Below are positions 21,628 to 31,835 of a stretch of DNA of 64,000 bases, piece by piece. The notes beneath the pieces are model-generated. The model saw only the letters and a program-made list of their open reading frames with translations. It was not told the DNA's origin and ran no database searches. The translations under genes were made by a program, and so were the position numbers. Position 1 is the stretch's first letter. Every line of letters starts with the position of its first letter. The stretch is from Paucilactobacillus oligofermentans DSM 15707 = LMG 22743 (GTDB lineage Bacteria; Bacillota; Bacilli; Lactobacillales; Lactobacillaceae), in the NCBI RefSeq assembly GCF_001434315.1, contig NZ_AZFE01000030.1:1-64000 (forward strand). The letters are read 5' to 3'.

Positions 21628-23709
21628 TTACTTATAATCACTGTCTGATTGGACATATTTCCAATAAGCAGCATAGATTTCTTTAGCCATAGTTGAGTTA
21701 ATTCCTGCCCCTGAGGTCCCGGTTCCTGGAATCGCTAATGCTACAACTACTTGTGGATCATCATATGGTGCATATGAAATTAAACTCAATGTTTCAGTTG
21801 ACGTAGTTCCATAATAAGTTTCAGCGGTACCTGTTTTGGCAGCAACTGCTGGTGTAATACTTGAAAGTGCACTACCAGTCTTATAGGTATTACTTCCGTG
21901 GACAACTTGGTACATCCCCTGTTTAACAACTTTCCATTGTGCTGCAGTGGCATTAATTGAACCTAAAATAGTTGGTTGGGTTGTTGATTCAACTTTACCC
22001 AAGCTACCATTTGCTTTAGTTCCTCTAATTTGTTGAACCACGTATGGCTTCATTCGATAACCACCATTAGCAATGGTTGAAGCATATTGAGCAATTTGCA
22101 TAACGGTATATGAATCATAATTTCCGTAAGATAAATCCAATGCCTTACCAATTTCAGCCTGGCTGGCGACCCCAGTATATCCAGTTGATTCACCTGGCAA
22201 ATCAATTCCAGTCTTCACACCCAAACCAAATTGATTAAAGTAACCACGAAGTTTACTGAAAATACTGGTTGGCATATCTAGCCCAGCTCCAGAAGAGTAA
22301 GTAAATCCTCCTTCTTTCATCGCCAATTGCATCATGTACGAGTTAGAAGATACTTCCAGTGCATCGGAAGCTGTTAGTGACATATTGGCTGCACCAGTCT
22401 TATTAAACCAAGAAGCTTTCGTAGCTGTTCCTTCAAGATCAATTGGCATATCAGTTAAGGTATTATTTGATGGTGTAATGACACCATCCATCAGTGCTCC
22501 AAGCACAGTAGCACCCTTAACGACTGATCCCATTGTAATTGGGTGATTAATCGATCCAATTTGATCATCTGTAATTTTACCAGTTTCAACGTCACGATCA
22601 ACACCTGCCATTGCATAAATTGCGCCGGTATTTGGATTCATGACAACTGCATATGCACCAGTCGATTTACTAATACTACCAGTTTGGTAGACTGATTTAA
22701 CAATACTTTGAACCTCATTTTGGAATTTAGCATTGATAGTTAAAACAATGTTATCACCTTTTTTACCGGAATATTTTTCAACTGCTTTTGTAATTGAATC
22801 TGTTCCAGAGCCACTACTTGAAACTTCAGTTTGTGATTTTGATCCTGCTAATGTTGCTTGATATTCTGATTCAAGATAACTCTGACCAACACTGTCATTA
22901 CGTGAATAGCCCTCAGACAATAAAGTATTTAATTTGTCACTTGGTAATCCCGATTTTTGAGTTGAAACAGTCCCGGTTAGTGACTGAATTGCATCCCCTT
23001 GTGGATAGCTGCGAGTCCAACTAGTCCCAATGGCAACTCCAGACATTTCACTTAAATGTTCCCCAACTTCGGCAATTTCGGTACTAGTAACGCCAGTTTC
23101 CTTGATATAAGTTGTTGATAATGAATATGCACCAGACATATCCGCATAAATCATCGCACCATTTTTTTGCTTATTTGTCAGTGTAAAATCATCAGGATGG
23201 GAATATAAATACTTTAAAGCTTTAGTATATAATGCATCCTCATCCATACTAGATGATCCCGAAATCTTAGCGGTTATTTCTTTATATTTTTTGGTATCAG
23301 CAAGTAAATAATCGGCTTGATTACGCTTAGTTAGCTTCGTTTTGCTAACTGAAACATATTTACTAAGTGTTTTCGCAGTTTTATAAATATCAGTAGATGT
23401 ATCCGACTCACCCTTAGTATAGGTAATTGCTTGATGAGCTTCATTACCGACCAGAACTTTACCAGTTGAATCATAAATTGCTCCTCGCTGAACATTACCA
23501 GTTTGAGTCGATACTTCGGAGCGATTAACTTCAGCTGTATACGTATCTCCATTTAGGACCTGCATATAAAATAGTCGTGCTGCTAAGATACACAACAAAA
23601 CTCCAACTGTCCACATTAAGAAATTTAAACGGAACGGAATTTCAGATTGTGATGATCGTCTTTTCTTTGATGTGCCAAACATATTTTTAATTCTTTTTGA
23701 AAATTTCAA
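21628..23709 (-). CDS. Class B penicillin-binding protein, PBP2b-like transpeptidase
   Basis: An approximately 693-residue membrane-anchored D,D-transpeptidase that cross-links peptidoglycan. One membrane helix (LNFLMWTVGVLLCILAARLF, about 30-50) precedes the dimerisation domain (NVQRGAIYDSTGKVL). The transpeptidase domain has the SVVK nucleophile near residue 393, SSNSYM near 453 and KTGTA near 625. The length fits Gram-positive PBP2b, used for peripheral elongation. The TTG chosen has GGAGT upstream at rather long spacing; the frame also opens at a TTG eight codons earlier. No beta-lactam-resistance signature can be judged by eye. Confidence 0.93.
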   Translation of the reverse strand: MKFSKRIKNMFGTSKKRRSSQSEIPFRLNFLMWTVGVLLCILAARLFYMQVLNGDTYTAEVNRSEVSTQTGNVQRGAIYDSTGKVLVGNEAHQAITYTKGESDTSTDIYKTAKTLSKYVSVSKTKLTKRNQADYLLADTKKYKEITAKISGSSSMDEDALYTKALKYLYSHPDDFTLTNKQKNGAMIYADMSGAYSLSTTYIKETGVTSTEIAEVGEHLSEMSGVAIGTSWTRSYPQGDAIQSLTGTVSTQKSGLPSDKLNTLLSEGYSRNDSVGQSYLESEYQATLAGSKSQTEVSSSGSGTDSITKAVEKYSGKKGDNIVLTINAKFQNEVQSIVKSVYQTGSISKSTGAYAVVMNPNTGAIYAMAGVDRDVETGKITDDQIGSINHPITMGSVVKGATVLGALMDGVITPSNNTLTDMPIDLEGTATKASWFNKTGAANMSLTASDALEVSSNSYMMQLAMKEGGFTYSSGAGLDMPTSIFSKLRGYFNQFGLGVKTGIDLPGESTGYTGVASQAEIGKALDLSYGNYDSYTVMQIAQYASTIANGGYRMKPYVVQQIRGTKANGSLGKVESTTQPTILGSINATAAQWKVVKQGMYQVVHGSNTYKTGSALSSITPAVAAKTGTAETYYGTTSTETLSLISYAPYDDPQVVVALAIPGTGTSGAGINSTMAKEIYAAYWKYVQSDSDYK

Positions 23710-23885
23710 CTTGTTTAATACTCCTTCAGACAAACATATTAACTTTATTTTAACAAATTATGCCGTTTACGTGTCATTTTATTGAGTAACGTATGATATT
23801 CTATTCTATATTAACTTGTGTATATAAAACAGAGTTATTATGTAAATTTAAGAATTCAAGACATATTTAGATCGAGGAAATTATA

Positions 23886-26522
23886 TTGAGATTAAGTATT
23901 CGAGTTCCAAAACCAACCAAAAAATTACTATTAACCTTTAGTTTTTTATTTCCATTTGTATTAATGATGGGTTATTTCATGTATCGTGGGATGGCACCTT
24001 TTGGATCTAGCACCATTTTGACAGTTGATTTAGGTCAACAATATGTTGACTTCTTTTCATACTATCGTTCCACTATTTTAAGCCATCCGACCTCATTTTT
24101 CTACTCATTTGCTAAGGATTTAGGTGGCGATACATTAGGTATCTTTGCCTACTATCTAATGAGCCCATTAAATGTGATCATTTTACTATTCCCAGGTAAA
24201 CTACTTTCCAGCGGTATCTTAATCTTAACCCTGCTAAAATATGGCTTATCCGGACTAAGTTTCGCCTGGATGCTAATGAAACTTAAACTACAAACTAACT
24301 GGCGTGTAATTGCTTTTGCTACATCATACGCCCTAATGGGTTGGATGATTGCTAACCAACTAAATGTTATCTGGTTAGATGTATTAATATTATTACCACT
24401 AGTAATATATGGCTTAATCAAACTATTAGATACTAAAAAGCCTTGGACATTCATTTGTTGGTTCACTATCTTGTTAATTGATAATTATTATATGGCTTGG
24501 ATGGTCGGAATTTTCACGTTCTTATTTACCATCTTCCATTTATTTGAAACTAATCAACGATTTAAAACTAATTTACGTAGTTTTTTTAGATATGTTGGCA
24601 GCGGAATTATCTCAGTTTTAATTGCTGCGTGCTTCTTATTTCCGGTTGGTTATTCATTAGCTCAAAGCAAAGGAACTTATACTGAAACCGCCATTAAATG
24701 GACCACTGAATACTTTCCATTTAATATGGTTGCTAAATTAATTCCTGGATCATTTAATTTTGACCAAATGCCTGATGGTCAACCCAATATTTTTATTGGC
24801 ATGCTGCTAACCATTGCCTTCTTACTATTTATGTTAGATTCCCGTTGGTCAATTAAAAGTCGGCTGGTTGCCGGTTTAATATCTATTTTCTTTATCTGTT
24901 CATTTTTCTTACAACCACTTGATCTATTATGGCATGCTGGTCAATTTCCAGTTTGGTATCCATATCGTTTTTCATTTCTCTTTTCTTTTTGGATGTTATA
25001 TTTGGCTGCCAAAGAACTTACTGGTAACTTTAAACCGTCCACTCATTCGCTAATAATCATAACTACCTTTTTAATTATTATTTATGTTTTTCTATTTCAC
25101 TATCTCGATAAGTTAACTTATATCACTAATGTTGAAGTATCCTTTAGTGCAGCTATCAGTGCCGTTGCATTAATTTGGATGATCGTTCCAAGTAATGGTT
25201 CACCGTTACTGTACGAATTATTATTCATGATGCTAGTGATTGGTGAATCAGCTACTAACGCCTTTACATCGTTAAATAATATTAGTTACGTTAGTCAGTC
25301 AGAATTTGGTAATTACACCACTCAATTAACTAAGACGGCCTCCAAACTAAAAGAAATTGATTCCGGATTTTATCGTGTAGGTCAAACATTCTTGCGAACT
25401 AAAGATGATCCCATGCAAGGTGATTATAATAGTGCTTCTCATTTTGGATCAACCTTAGAGCCTTCTATTCCGTCTTTTATGGGCTCAATCGGACAACCTG
25501 ACGGGGATGGTTTTGTCACCTATACAAATGGAACCCAAGTCACTGATTCTTTATTATCAATGAAGTACTTCATGACCTCTAAATCTGTTGTAAACTTATC
25601 TGGCAAAACTAAAACTGTGACCTCACTACCAGAGGTTTCGAATAAAACAGATTTGAATCGTCAATCTGAAGTTTCAAGTGATGCCTTGACTAAAACCTAT
25701 AAAAACAATTCTGCTCTCTCAATTGCATTTGGTGCATCCAAGGCAATTCAAAGTCTAACCCTCAAAACCAAAGATCCTTTAATGTATCAGTCTGAACTTT
25801 ACAAAGTCCTTGCTGGTGATAAATCCGCCAGTTCGCTATTCAATGTTCAAAATTTTGATAACGTTACTTTTGTTAACTTGCCCAGTGCCACTCAAATTAC
25901 CGGAACTATTTTTAAACGAAAAGAAATTCTCAAACCAGCAGAAATCAAATTAAAATTCACCCCTAAAACTAACGGATCATACTACTTAACTTTAGGTTCT
26001 GCTTTAAATTCTGATACTGCAACCTTTTCCCTAAATGGTAAAGAACTTAAACAATATCCAACTTATCGTAATACAATTGTCGTCAATGTTGCCTCTAAAC
26101 AAAAAGGCAAACCAATTACATTCACAATTAAATTAACTAAGCAAAGTGTTTGGCTTCAAAATGTGAGCTTATATAGTTTAAATCAATCCTATTTTAATAA
26201 ACTAAATCAGACACTTAAATCTGAAAATTTGAAAGTAACTAGTCATTCCAATACCAAAATAACTGGGACAGTTAATATCAAAAAGAAGAACCACGTCCTT
26301 ATGACAACCATTCCTTATTCAAAAGGATGGCATGTCAAAGTTGATGGCCAAGAAGTTAAAACTACCAAAGTAATTAAAACTTTCATGGCCGTCCCTATCA
26401 CTAAAGGACACCATAATGTTGTCTTTTATTACCGCTCACCATATTTAATTGCTGGCTTATTAGTAAGTTCCGTCACCATTATTGGAATTACCGGAATTAT
26501 TATTTACAAAAAAAGAAAATAG
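23886..26522 (+). CDS. YfhO family polytopic membrane protein
   Basis: An 878-residue GT-C-fold-like protein with about 12-13 membrane helices in the first 480 residues. A large extracytoplasmic region (about 490-845) and a C-terminal helix (IAGLLVSSVTIIGITGIIIY) with a lysine tail follow. The lumenal loop near residue 45 (TVDLGQQYVDFFSYYR) holds the acidic residue expected in YfhO-type lipid-linked sugar transferases. Members add sugars to lipoteichoic acid or related polymers. The start is TTG, 7 nt after GAGGA. It is divergent from the PBP gene and monocistronic, with a strong terminator. Confidence 0.9.
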   Translation: MRLSIRVPKPTKKLLLTFSFLFPFVLMMGYFMYRGMAPFGSSTILTVDLGQQYVDFFSYYRSTILSHPTSFFYSFAKDLGGDTLGIFAYYLMSPLNVIILLFPGKLLSSGILILTLLKYGLSGLSFAWMLMKLKLQTNWRVIAFATSYALMGWMIANQLNVIWLDVLILLPLVIYGLIKLLDTKKPWTFICWFTILLIDNYYMAWMVGIFTFLFTIFHLFETNQRFKTNLRSFFRYVGSGIISVLIAACFLFPVGYSLAQSKGTYTETAIKWTTEYFPFNMVAKLIPGSFNFDQMPDGQPNIFIGMLLTIAFLLFMLDSRWSIKSRLVAGLISIFFICSFFLQPLDLLWHAGQFPVWYPYRFSFLFSFWMLYLAAKELTGNFKPSTHSLIIITTFLIIIYVFLFHYLDKLTYITNVEVSFSAAISAVALIWMIVPSNGSPLLYELLFMMLVIGESATNAFTSLNNISYVSQSEFGNYTTQLTKTASKLKEIDSGFYRVGQTFLRTKDDPMQGDYNSASHFGSTLEPSIPSFMGSIGQPDGDGFVTYTNGTQVTDSLLSMKYFMTSKSVVNLSGKTKTVTSLPEVSNKTDLNRQSEVSSDALTKTYKNNSALSIAFGASKAIQSLTLKTKDPLMYQSELYKVLAGDKSASSLFNVQNFDNVTFVNLPSATQITGTIFKRKEILKPAEIKLKFTPKTNGSYYLTLGSALNSDTATFSLNGKELKQYPTYRNTIVVNVASKQKGKPITFTIKLTKQSVWLQNVSLYSLNQSYFNKLNQTLKSENLKVTSHSNTKITGTVNIKKKNHVLMTTIPYSKGWHVKVDGQEVKTTKVIKTFMAVPITKGHHNVVFYYRSPYLIAGLLVSSVTIIGITGIIIYKKRK

Positions 26523-26523
26523 C

Positions 26524-26563
26524 AAAAGGTCTGAGTAAAATTATTTTTACTCAGACCTTTTTG
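26524..26563. terminator. Terminator after the YfhO gene, bidirectional
   Basis: Perfect 17-bp arms (26524-26540 and 26545-26561) with a T-run on the right and A-run on the left also serve the convergent yneR. Confidence 0.92.
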
Positions 26564-26575
26564 GTTAAATAAATT

Positions 26576-26884
26576 CTATTTTAATTCACCATTATTTATA
26601 TACTCATATTTAGGACCATCAGTTTTTTCATCATAATCAACCGTTAGATCATAACCCTTAAAAAACCAATCATCTAGCCCATCGACAAAATAACGTACTC
26701 CATCATATTCAGTAGTTGAGCTTGCGTGCAATGCACGATCATCTCTAGCCATTCCTATTGAAAATCCATCATGAACTGGCGTTTTTCCATATACTTTGCC
26801 GAAAAAACGGACACCATTACCAGATTTTAGTCCCATTTCATTATGAAACCAATTGCTTGCCTGTTTTGTTACTGTAATTTTCAT
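26576..26884 (-). CDS. HesB/YneR-like protein lacking Fe-S cysteines
   Basis: This 102-residue protein has the HesB/IscA fold pattern (ITVTKQASNWFHNEM, GVRFFGKVYG, VRYFVDGLDDWFF). It contains none of the three cysteines that bind iron-sulfur clusters in IscA, as is usual for the YneR branch. Its function is therefore not cluster assembly in the standard way and remains unknown. AGAAGGAGC precedes the ATG. It is monocistronic, between terminators. Confidence 0.85.
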   Translation of the reverse strand: MKITVTKQASNWFHNEMGLKSGNGVRFFGKVYGKTPVHDGFSIGMARDDRALHASSTTEYDGVRYFVDGLDDWFFKGYDLTVDYDEKTDGPKYEYINNGELK

Positions 26885-26942
26885 ATTCCATAGCTCCTTC
26901 TGAAACCGTTTTCATGTTCATGTATTATTCTAGCACATAATC

Positions 26943-26978
26943 AAAAAAAAGAAGCATAATCAGTTTTGATTACGCTTC
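26943..26978 (-). terminator. Terminator after greA
   Basis: GAAGCGTAATC-type stem (26951-26961 with 26968-26978, one non-Watson-Crick pair), T-run on the minus strand. Confidence 0.85.
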
Positions 26979-26989
26979 CTAGTCACTTA

Positions 26990-27466
26990 TTATTCAACTT
27001 TAGTAATTTTAACGTTCATATCACCTGAAGGAATTTTAATGGTTACTTCCTCATTAATTTTATGGCCAAGTAGTGCAGCCGCAATTGGTGATTCATTCGA
27101 AATTTTACCTAACATTGGATTAGCTTCAGTTGCACCAACGATTGTATAAGACTCTTCTTCTTCATCAGGAAGTTCTTTAAACGTTACAATTCGTCCAACT
27201 GAAACGATATCTTTGTCGATTGCTTCATTATCAATAATTTCCAAATTAAGTAACATATTTTCAACATTACTAATTCTTCCTTCGATAAATGCTTGTTCAT
27301 CCTTTGCTGATTCATATTCAGAATTTTCTGATAAATCACCAAAGCTACGAGCAATCTTAATTCTTTCGATAACTTCTGGTCGAGTGACCATCTTTAAAGT
27401 TTCTAATTCTTCTTCTAAATTCTTCTTTCCTTCCAACGTCATTGGGAAGGTTTTATCTTCTGCCAT
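26990..27466 (-). CDS. greA: Transcription elongation factor GreA
   Basis: This 158-residue factor rescues backtracked RNA polymerase by stimulating transcript cleavage. The N-terminal coiled coil is visible ([21 protein letters not shown]), with the acidic tip in [15 protein letters not shown] (Asp and Glu that enter the polymerase active site). The C-terminal FKBP-like domain has [25 protein letters not shown] precedes the ATG. It follows udk-mltG in the same direction. Confidence 0.97.
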   Translation of the reverse strand: MAEDKTFPMTLEGKKNLEEELETLKMVTRPEVIERIKIARSFGDLSENSEYESAKDEQAFIEGRISNVENMLLNLEIIDNEAIDKDIVSVGRIVTFKELPDEEEESYTIVGATEANPMLGKISNESPIAAALLGHKINEEVTIKIPSGDMNVKITKVE

Positions 27467-27554
27467 TTCGCACCTCTATACATCATAATTAATTAACAAG
27501 CCATACAATACCACGTGAACATATAGTTGTAAACAACGAGATGCATTTTTTTAA

Positions 27555-28193
27555 TTATTTTCCATGTTTAGTTAAAATATCTTTAACCTTTGTACTTAAT
27601 AAATCAATTGCAACCTTATTTTCCCCACCTTCGGGAACAATAATATCCGCATATCGTTTAGTAGGTTCTACAAACTGATGATACATCGGTTTAACCGTCT
27701 TTAAATATTGGCTAATAATTGAATCTAGTGAACGACCGCGTTCTTCCATATCACGCTTAATCCGTCGAATAATTCGAATATCATCATCTGTATCGACAAA
27801 TACCTTAATGTCCATTAAATCACGTAAGCGTGCATCATCTAGAATCATAATGCCTTCTAAAATAATTACATCTTTAGCTTCTGTTTTAATTGTTTCTTCT
27901 GAACGATTAAACTCCGCATAATTATAGACTGGCATATCGATATTTTCAAAATTACGTAATTTAGTTAAATCACTAATTAACAAGTCAGTATCGAATGCCA
28001 ACGGATGATCATAATTAACTTGTTTACGTTCGTCCATCGACATATCAGTTTGATCATTATAGTAAGTATCTTGTTGTAACATCATGATTGACTTACCGGC
28101 CATTTGTTTATAAATAGCCTGACTAACTGAAGTCTTTCCACTACCAGAACCACCGGTTACACCAATTATGATTGGCTTTTTTATTTCAGTCAA
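27555..28193 (-). CDS. udk: Uridine kinase
   Basis: This 212-residue kinase phosphorylates uridine and cytidine. The P-loop [14 protein letters not shown] is near residue 15, with [18 protein letters not shown] and VILEGIMIL. The TTG start is 8 nt after GGAG; a GTG three codons earlier abuts the site. It follows mltG by 15 bp, so the two are co-transcribed as in other lactobacilli (mltG-udk-greA). Confidence 0.96.
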   Translation of the reverse strand: MTEIKKPIIIGVTGGSGSGKTSVSQAIYKQMAGKSIMMLQQDTYYNDQTDMSMDERKQVNYDHPLAFDTDLLISDLTKLRNFENIDMPVYNYAEFNRSEETIKTEAKDVIILEGIMILDDARLRDLMDIKVFVDTDDDIRIIRRIKRDMEERGRSLDSIISQYLKTVKPMYHQFVEPTKRYADIIVPEGGENKVAIDLLSTKVKDILTKHGK

Positions 28194-28208
28194 AATAAAC
28201 ACTCCATT

Positions 28209-29300
28209 TTATTTATTGTCATCCGATAACTTTTCAGTTAACTTTTGATGTTGTGCATAGGTTGTTGCATAGTAAACCTTACCAGTTTTCATATTAGCAA
28301 TGAAATATAAATATTTTTTGTTACGACTGGCTGGATCTAGTACTGCTTTAATTGATTGCAAACTTGGACTATTAAATGGTCCTGGACCATATCCTTTTTC
28401 AACATACAGGTTATATGGTGAATCTACTTCTAGGTCTTTGTAAGTTAAATTCTTTTTGTGCGTATTTAAAGCATACATTACTGAAATATCTGATTGTAAT
28501 GGCATATCTTTTTTAATTCGATTTAAAAAGACACCCGCAATTTTACGACGATCTGAATTGGTAACACCTTCACGTTCAACTAATGAAGCTAGAGTTAACA
28601 CCTGTTGAACAGTATAACCTTGGCTCTTAATTGACGTAAAGTACGGTTGTAACTGTGTATTACTAGTAGCAACCATTTGTGTTACCAATGATTTTAAACT
28701 AGTAACATTTTTAGTATCATACGTAGCTGGAAATAAATATCCTTCTAACTTATAGCGAACATCTGTAGCAGACATTGCTGAACTTAATAAGTCCGGATAC
28801 TCCTTAGCTAATTCATCAAGAAAATCTTGATCTTGAATTAAGGCTAAAAAATCTTTGGATGAATATTTGGTTGCTTTTTGAACTGCGGCTGCAATTTGTT
28901 CAACGGTTGCACCTTCTTGTACAACTAACTTATTTTCACCAGTTACTGGTGTTGCACTACCACCCTTTTCCAACTTTTGAGCAATCGTTTTAACGTCCAT
29001 TGATTTATTTAAAGAATAGTAACCAGCCTTGAAGCCGGTACTAACCTTACTTTTAGCATAATATTTAAAAACTAATGAGCTTTTAATTAAGTGCTTTTTT
29101 TGTAAAGTTTTGATAATTTGATCATTTGATGATCCTGATTTGATATAAACTTCAACGGCCTTATCATTATTAGCGTTAACTGCCTTCATCGATGAACTAA
29201 CATACATTTTGAAGCCACCAACTAAAACTACAATTAAAATAATAATTGTGATAATCCAACCGAGCTTTTTACTTTTTTTATTTTTAAGCGATCGACTCAT
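28209..29300 (-). CDS. mltG: Endolytic murein transglycosylase
   Basis: A 363-residue YceG-like protein that cleaves nascent glycan strands, probably setting their length. One membrane helix lies near residues 15-33 (IITIIILIVVLVGGF). A LysM-like segment (KLVVQEGATVEQIAAAV) precedes the catalytic domain, whose Glu is in LASLVEREGV near residue 240. SPYNLYVEKGYGPGPFNSPS is the family substrate loop. GGGGTGAG precedes the ATG. Confidence 0.95.
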   Translation of the reverse strand: MSRSLKNKKSKKLGWIITIIILIVVLVGGFKMYVSSSMKAVNANNDKAVEVYIKSGSSNDQIIKTLQKKHLIKSSLVFKYYAKSKVSTGFKAGYYSLNKSMDVKTIAQKLEKGGSATPVTGENKLVVQEGATVEQIAAAVQKATKYSSKDFLALIQDQDFLDELAKEYPDLLSSAMSATDVRYKLEGYLFPATYDTKNVTSLKSLVTQMVATSNTQLQPYFTSIKSQGYTVQQVLTLASLVEREGVTNSDRRKIAGVFLNRIKKDMPLQSDISVMYALNTHKKNLTYKDLEVDSPYNLYVEKGYGPGPFNSPSLQSIKAVLDPASRNKKYLYFIANMKTGKVYYATTYAQHQKLTEKLSDDNK

Positions 29301-29365
29301 TAAAACTCACCCCACCAATTCGTTTAATTAACATACTTATTTTTGCCTGCAGAATTCATTATAAA

Positions 29366-29403
29366 TTAAAAAAGACTGATTCACAATTTGTAAATCAATC
29401 TTT
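29366..29403 (-). terminator. Terminator after pheT
   Basis: Eleven-base arms (29371-29381 and 29393-29403, one mismatch) followed by a T-run on the minus strand. Confidence 0.85.
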
Positions 29404-29408
29404 AATAA

Positions 29409-31826
29409 TTATCTCACTGTAATCTCAAATTCTTCGACTAATTTAGCGATAACCTTATCAAATGCTTGATTAACTTTATCTTCAACTAATGTATCATTCT
29501 TATCTTGATAAGTTAATGAATACGCAAGTGATTTTTGACCGTCTGGAACATGTGATCCTTGATAGAAATCAAAGAGGGTTACGTCAGTCAAGTAGGCGCC
29601 ACCTTTATTTTCAATTAAATCAACAATTTGTTGGTTAGAAATATTTTCATCAACTAACATTGCAATATCACGAGAAATTGATGGATATTTACTGATTTCT
29701 TGGTAATGACGTTCATTTTTGTCAGCCGCAATAATTGGGGTAAGATTCAATTCAAAAACATAGGTTTCTGGTATTTTATAAGTTTTTGCTGTTTTAGGAT
29801 GTACTTGTCCTACAAAACCAATAACAACATGGTTCAATTTGATATCTGCTGTTCGTCCAGGATGCATTTCTTTGCGTTCTGAATTAGCAACAAACTCAAT
29901 TGTTCCTTTAATTGCCATATTTTGGATAAGTTGTTCCACGATACCTTTAACTTGATAAAAATCAACCGCAGCTGTTTTATCATGCCAAGTTTCAGAAACT
30001 AATTTTCCGGTTACTGTCCCGGCAATATGTTCTTCTTCAGTTGGTCGATCATTATCAATAACTGGAACAAACGTGCGTCCTTGTTCATACAAAGCCACAT
30101 TATCTTGTGTTCTGGCAACGTTATAAGCAACGTCATTCAATAAACCACTAATCAAATTCATCCGGGTAGCAACATGATCTTGACTCATTGGATAACTTAG
30201 CGTCATTGGTGAGCCACCATCAATAATTTGGAATTGTTGTGCCTTTTCTGGCGTAGTCAATGAATAACTAATCGCTTGATTTAAGCCCAATCCTTCCAAC
30301 ACATGACGTGATGAACGAATTAATTTTTGTTCAGCATTCAGACGACCAACATTACTAGTTTGTGATGGTAACGTTGAAGGAATATTATCATATCCAAAAA
30401 TACGAGCAATTTCTTCTAATAGATCAGCTTCAATGTTAACGTCCCAACGACGAGAAGGTACTTTAACTGTAAACTTATCATCAGTTACTTTAGTTTCAAA
30501 TGCTAAACGTTTAAAGATATCTAAGACATCTTTAACTGTTAATGATGTTCCCAAAACGTGATTAATTCTCGTTAACGTAATATCTACTTTAACTTCTTTA
30601 ATTTCTGTTTCAGAACCAGTAACAATTCCAGTAGTAACTTCACCATTAGCTAATTCAGCTATCATTTGTGCTGCTTCATCTAAGGCCATTTCAACTGCAG
30701 CTGGATCAATTCCACGTTCAAAACGCGTTGATGATTCACTGTGAAGATCTAAGCGACGAGCTTGTTTTCTTACTAAGATTGAATCAAAAATAGCTGCTTC
30801 TAAAGTGACATTAGTTGTTTGATCTGAAATAGCAGTTTCTAATCCACCCATAGTTCCAGCTAAAGCGACTGGTTTGTCACCAGCAGTTACAACGATATCA
30901 TTACTAATCAATTCACGGGTTTCATCATCTAAAGTGATAAATTGTTCCCCATCATTGGCATGACGAACACTAATTTCATGACTAGGTAATTTATCATAAT
31001 CAAAACTGTGTAACGGTTGGCCATATTTAACTAAAATGTAGTTGGTTACATCCACGACATTGTTGATTGGACGGATTCCCGCATTCCATAATTTAATTTG
31101 TAGCCATAAAGGACTTTCAGCAATTTTAATATCCTTAATTACACGTAATTTATAGGTTGGCGCAATCGCTGTATTATCAACTGCAGCTGAAATTAAATCA
31201 GCGGTCTTTTCTGAACTATTTTCAATTACTTGCTTAACTTCAAAATGAGATTTCAAATTATAGAAAGCCGCAATATCATTAACGTTACCACGAATACTAA
31301 ACATATCGCCACGATTAGGTGTGATATCAGTATCAATAATCACATCATCCATACCTAGATATGGAAAAATTGATTCTCCTGGCTTGGCATCTTCAGGTAA
31401 GACCCAAATACCATCTTCATAATCTTTAGGTGACACTTTTTCTGAAAAGCCGATTTCTTGAAGTGCACAAATCATTCCTTCAGATAATTCACCACGCATT
31501 TTACTACGTTTAATTTTAATATTATTACCAATTCGTGAACCTGGTAAAGCAACAATCACATTTTGATTGGCTGCAATATTAGGTGCCCCACAGACAATTT
31601 GAACATCTTCAGTTTCGCCAATGTTAACTTGGCAAATTGTTAAATGATCTGAATCAGGATGTGGTTTCGTACTAGTAACAAATCCAACGACTAACTTAGT
31701 TAAGCCATCACTAGGTGAATAAACATCATTAATATCAACTGACGTTCGGGCTAATTTCTCTGCTAAATCGGTTGGTTTAACATCAATATCTAAATATTCT
31801 TGAAGCCATTTATAAGAAACTTTCAT
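29409..31826 (-). CDS. pheT: Phenylalanyl-tRNA synthetase beta subunit
   Basis: An 805-residue subunit with the tRNA-binding EMAP-like domain (about 40-150; VGFVTSTKPHPDSDHLTICQV), the B3/B4 editing domain (about 210-390) and B5 (about 400-480). A catalytic-like core and the C-terminal FDX-ACB domain (about 710-800; KYPSISRDIAMLVDENI) follow. It pairs with PheS to charge tRNA-Phe as an alpha2beta2 enzyme. AAAGGATAA is the ribosome site, 9 bp after pheS. Regulated with pheS by the T-box. Confidence 0.97.
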   Translation of the reverse strand: MKVSYKWLQEYLDIDVKPTDLAEKLARTSVDINDVYSPSDGLTKLVVGFVTSTKPHPDSDHLTICQVNIGETEDVQIVCGAPNIAANQNVIVALPGSRIGNNIKIKRSKMRGELSEGMICALQEIGFSEKVSPKDYEDGIWVLPEDAKPGESIFPYLGMDDVIIDTDITPNRGDMFSIRGNVNDIAAFYNLKSHFEVKQVIENSSEKTADLISAAVDNTAIAPTYKLRVIKDIKIAESPLWLQIKLWNAGIRPINNVVDVTNYILVKYGQPLHSFDYDKLPSHEISVRHANDGEQFITLDDETRELISNDIVVTAGDKPVALAGTMGGLETAISDQTTNVTLEAAIFDSILVRKQARRLDLHSESSTRFERGIDPAAVEMALDEAAQMIAELANGEVTTGIVTGSETEIKEVKVDITLTRINHVLGTSLTVKDVLDIFKRLAFETKVTDDKFTVKVPSRRWDVNIEADLLEEIARIFGYDNIPSTLPSQTSNVGRLNAEQKLIRSSRHVLEGLGLNQAISYSLTTPEKAQQFQIIDGGSPMTLSYPMSQDHVATRMNLISGLLNDVAYNVARTQDNVALYEQGRTFVPVIDNDRPTEEEHIAGTVTGKLVSETWHDKTAAVDFYQVKGIVEQLIQNMAIKGTIEFVANSERKEMHPGRTADIKLNHVVIGFVGQVHPKTAKTYKIPETYVFELNLTPIIAADKNERHYQEISKYPSISRDIAMLVDENISNQQIVDLIENKGGAYLTDVTLFDFYQGSHVPDGQKSLAYSLTYQDKNDTLVEDKVNQAFDKVIAKLVEEFEITVR

Positions 31827-31835
31827 TTGTTTAAA

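Noticed and set aside
26576-26884. IscA-type Fe-S scaffold assignment
   Set aside because: None of the three ligand cysteines is present, so only the YneR-like family call is kept.
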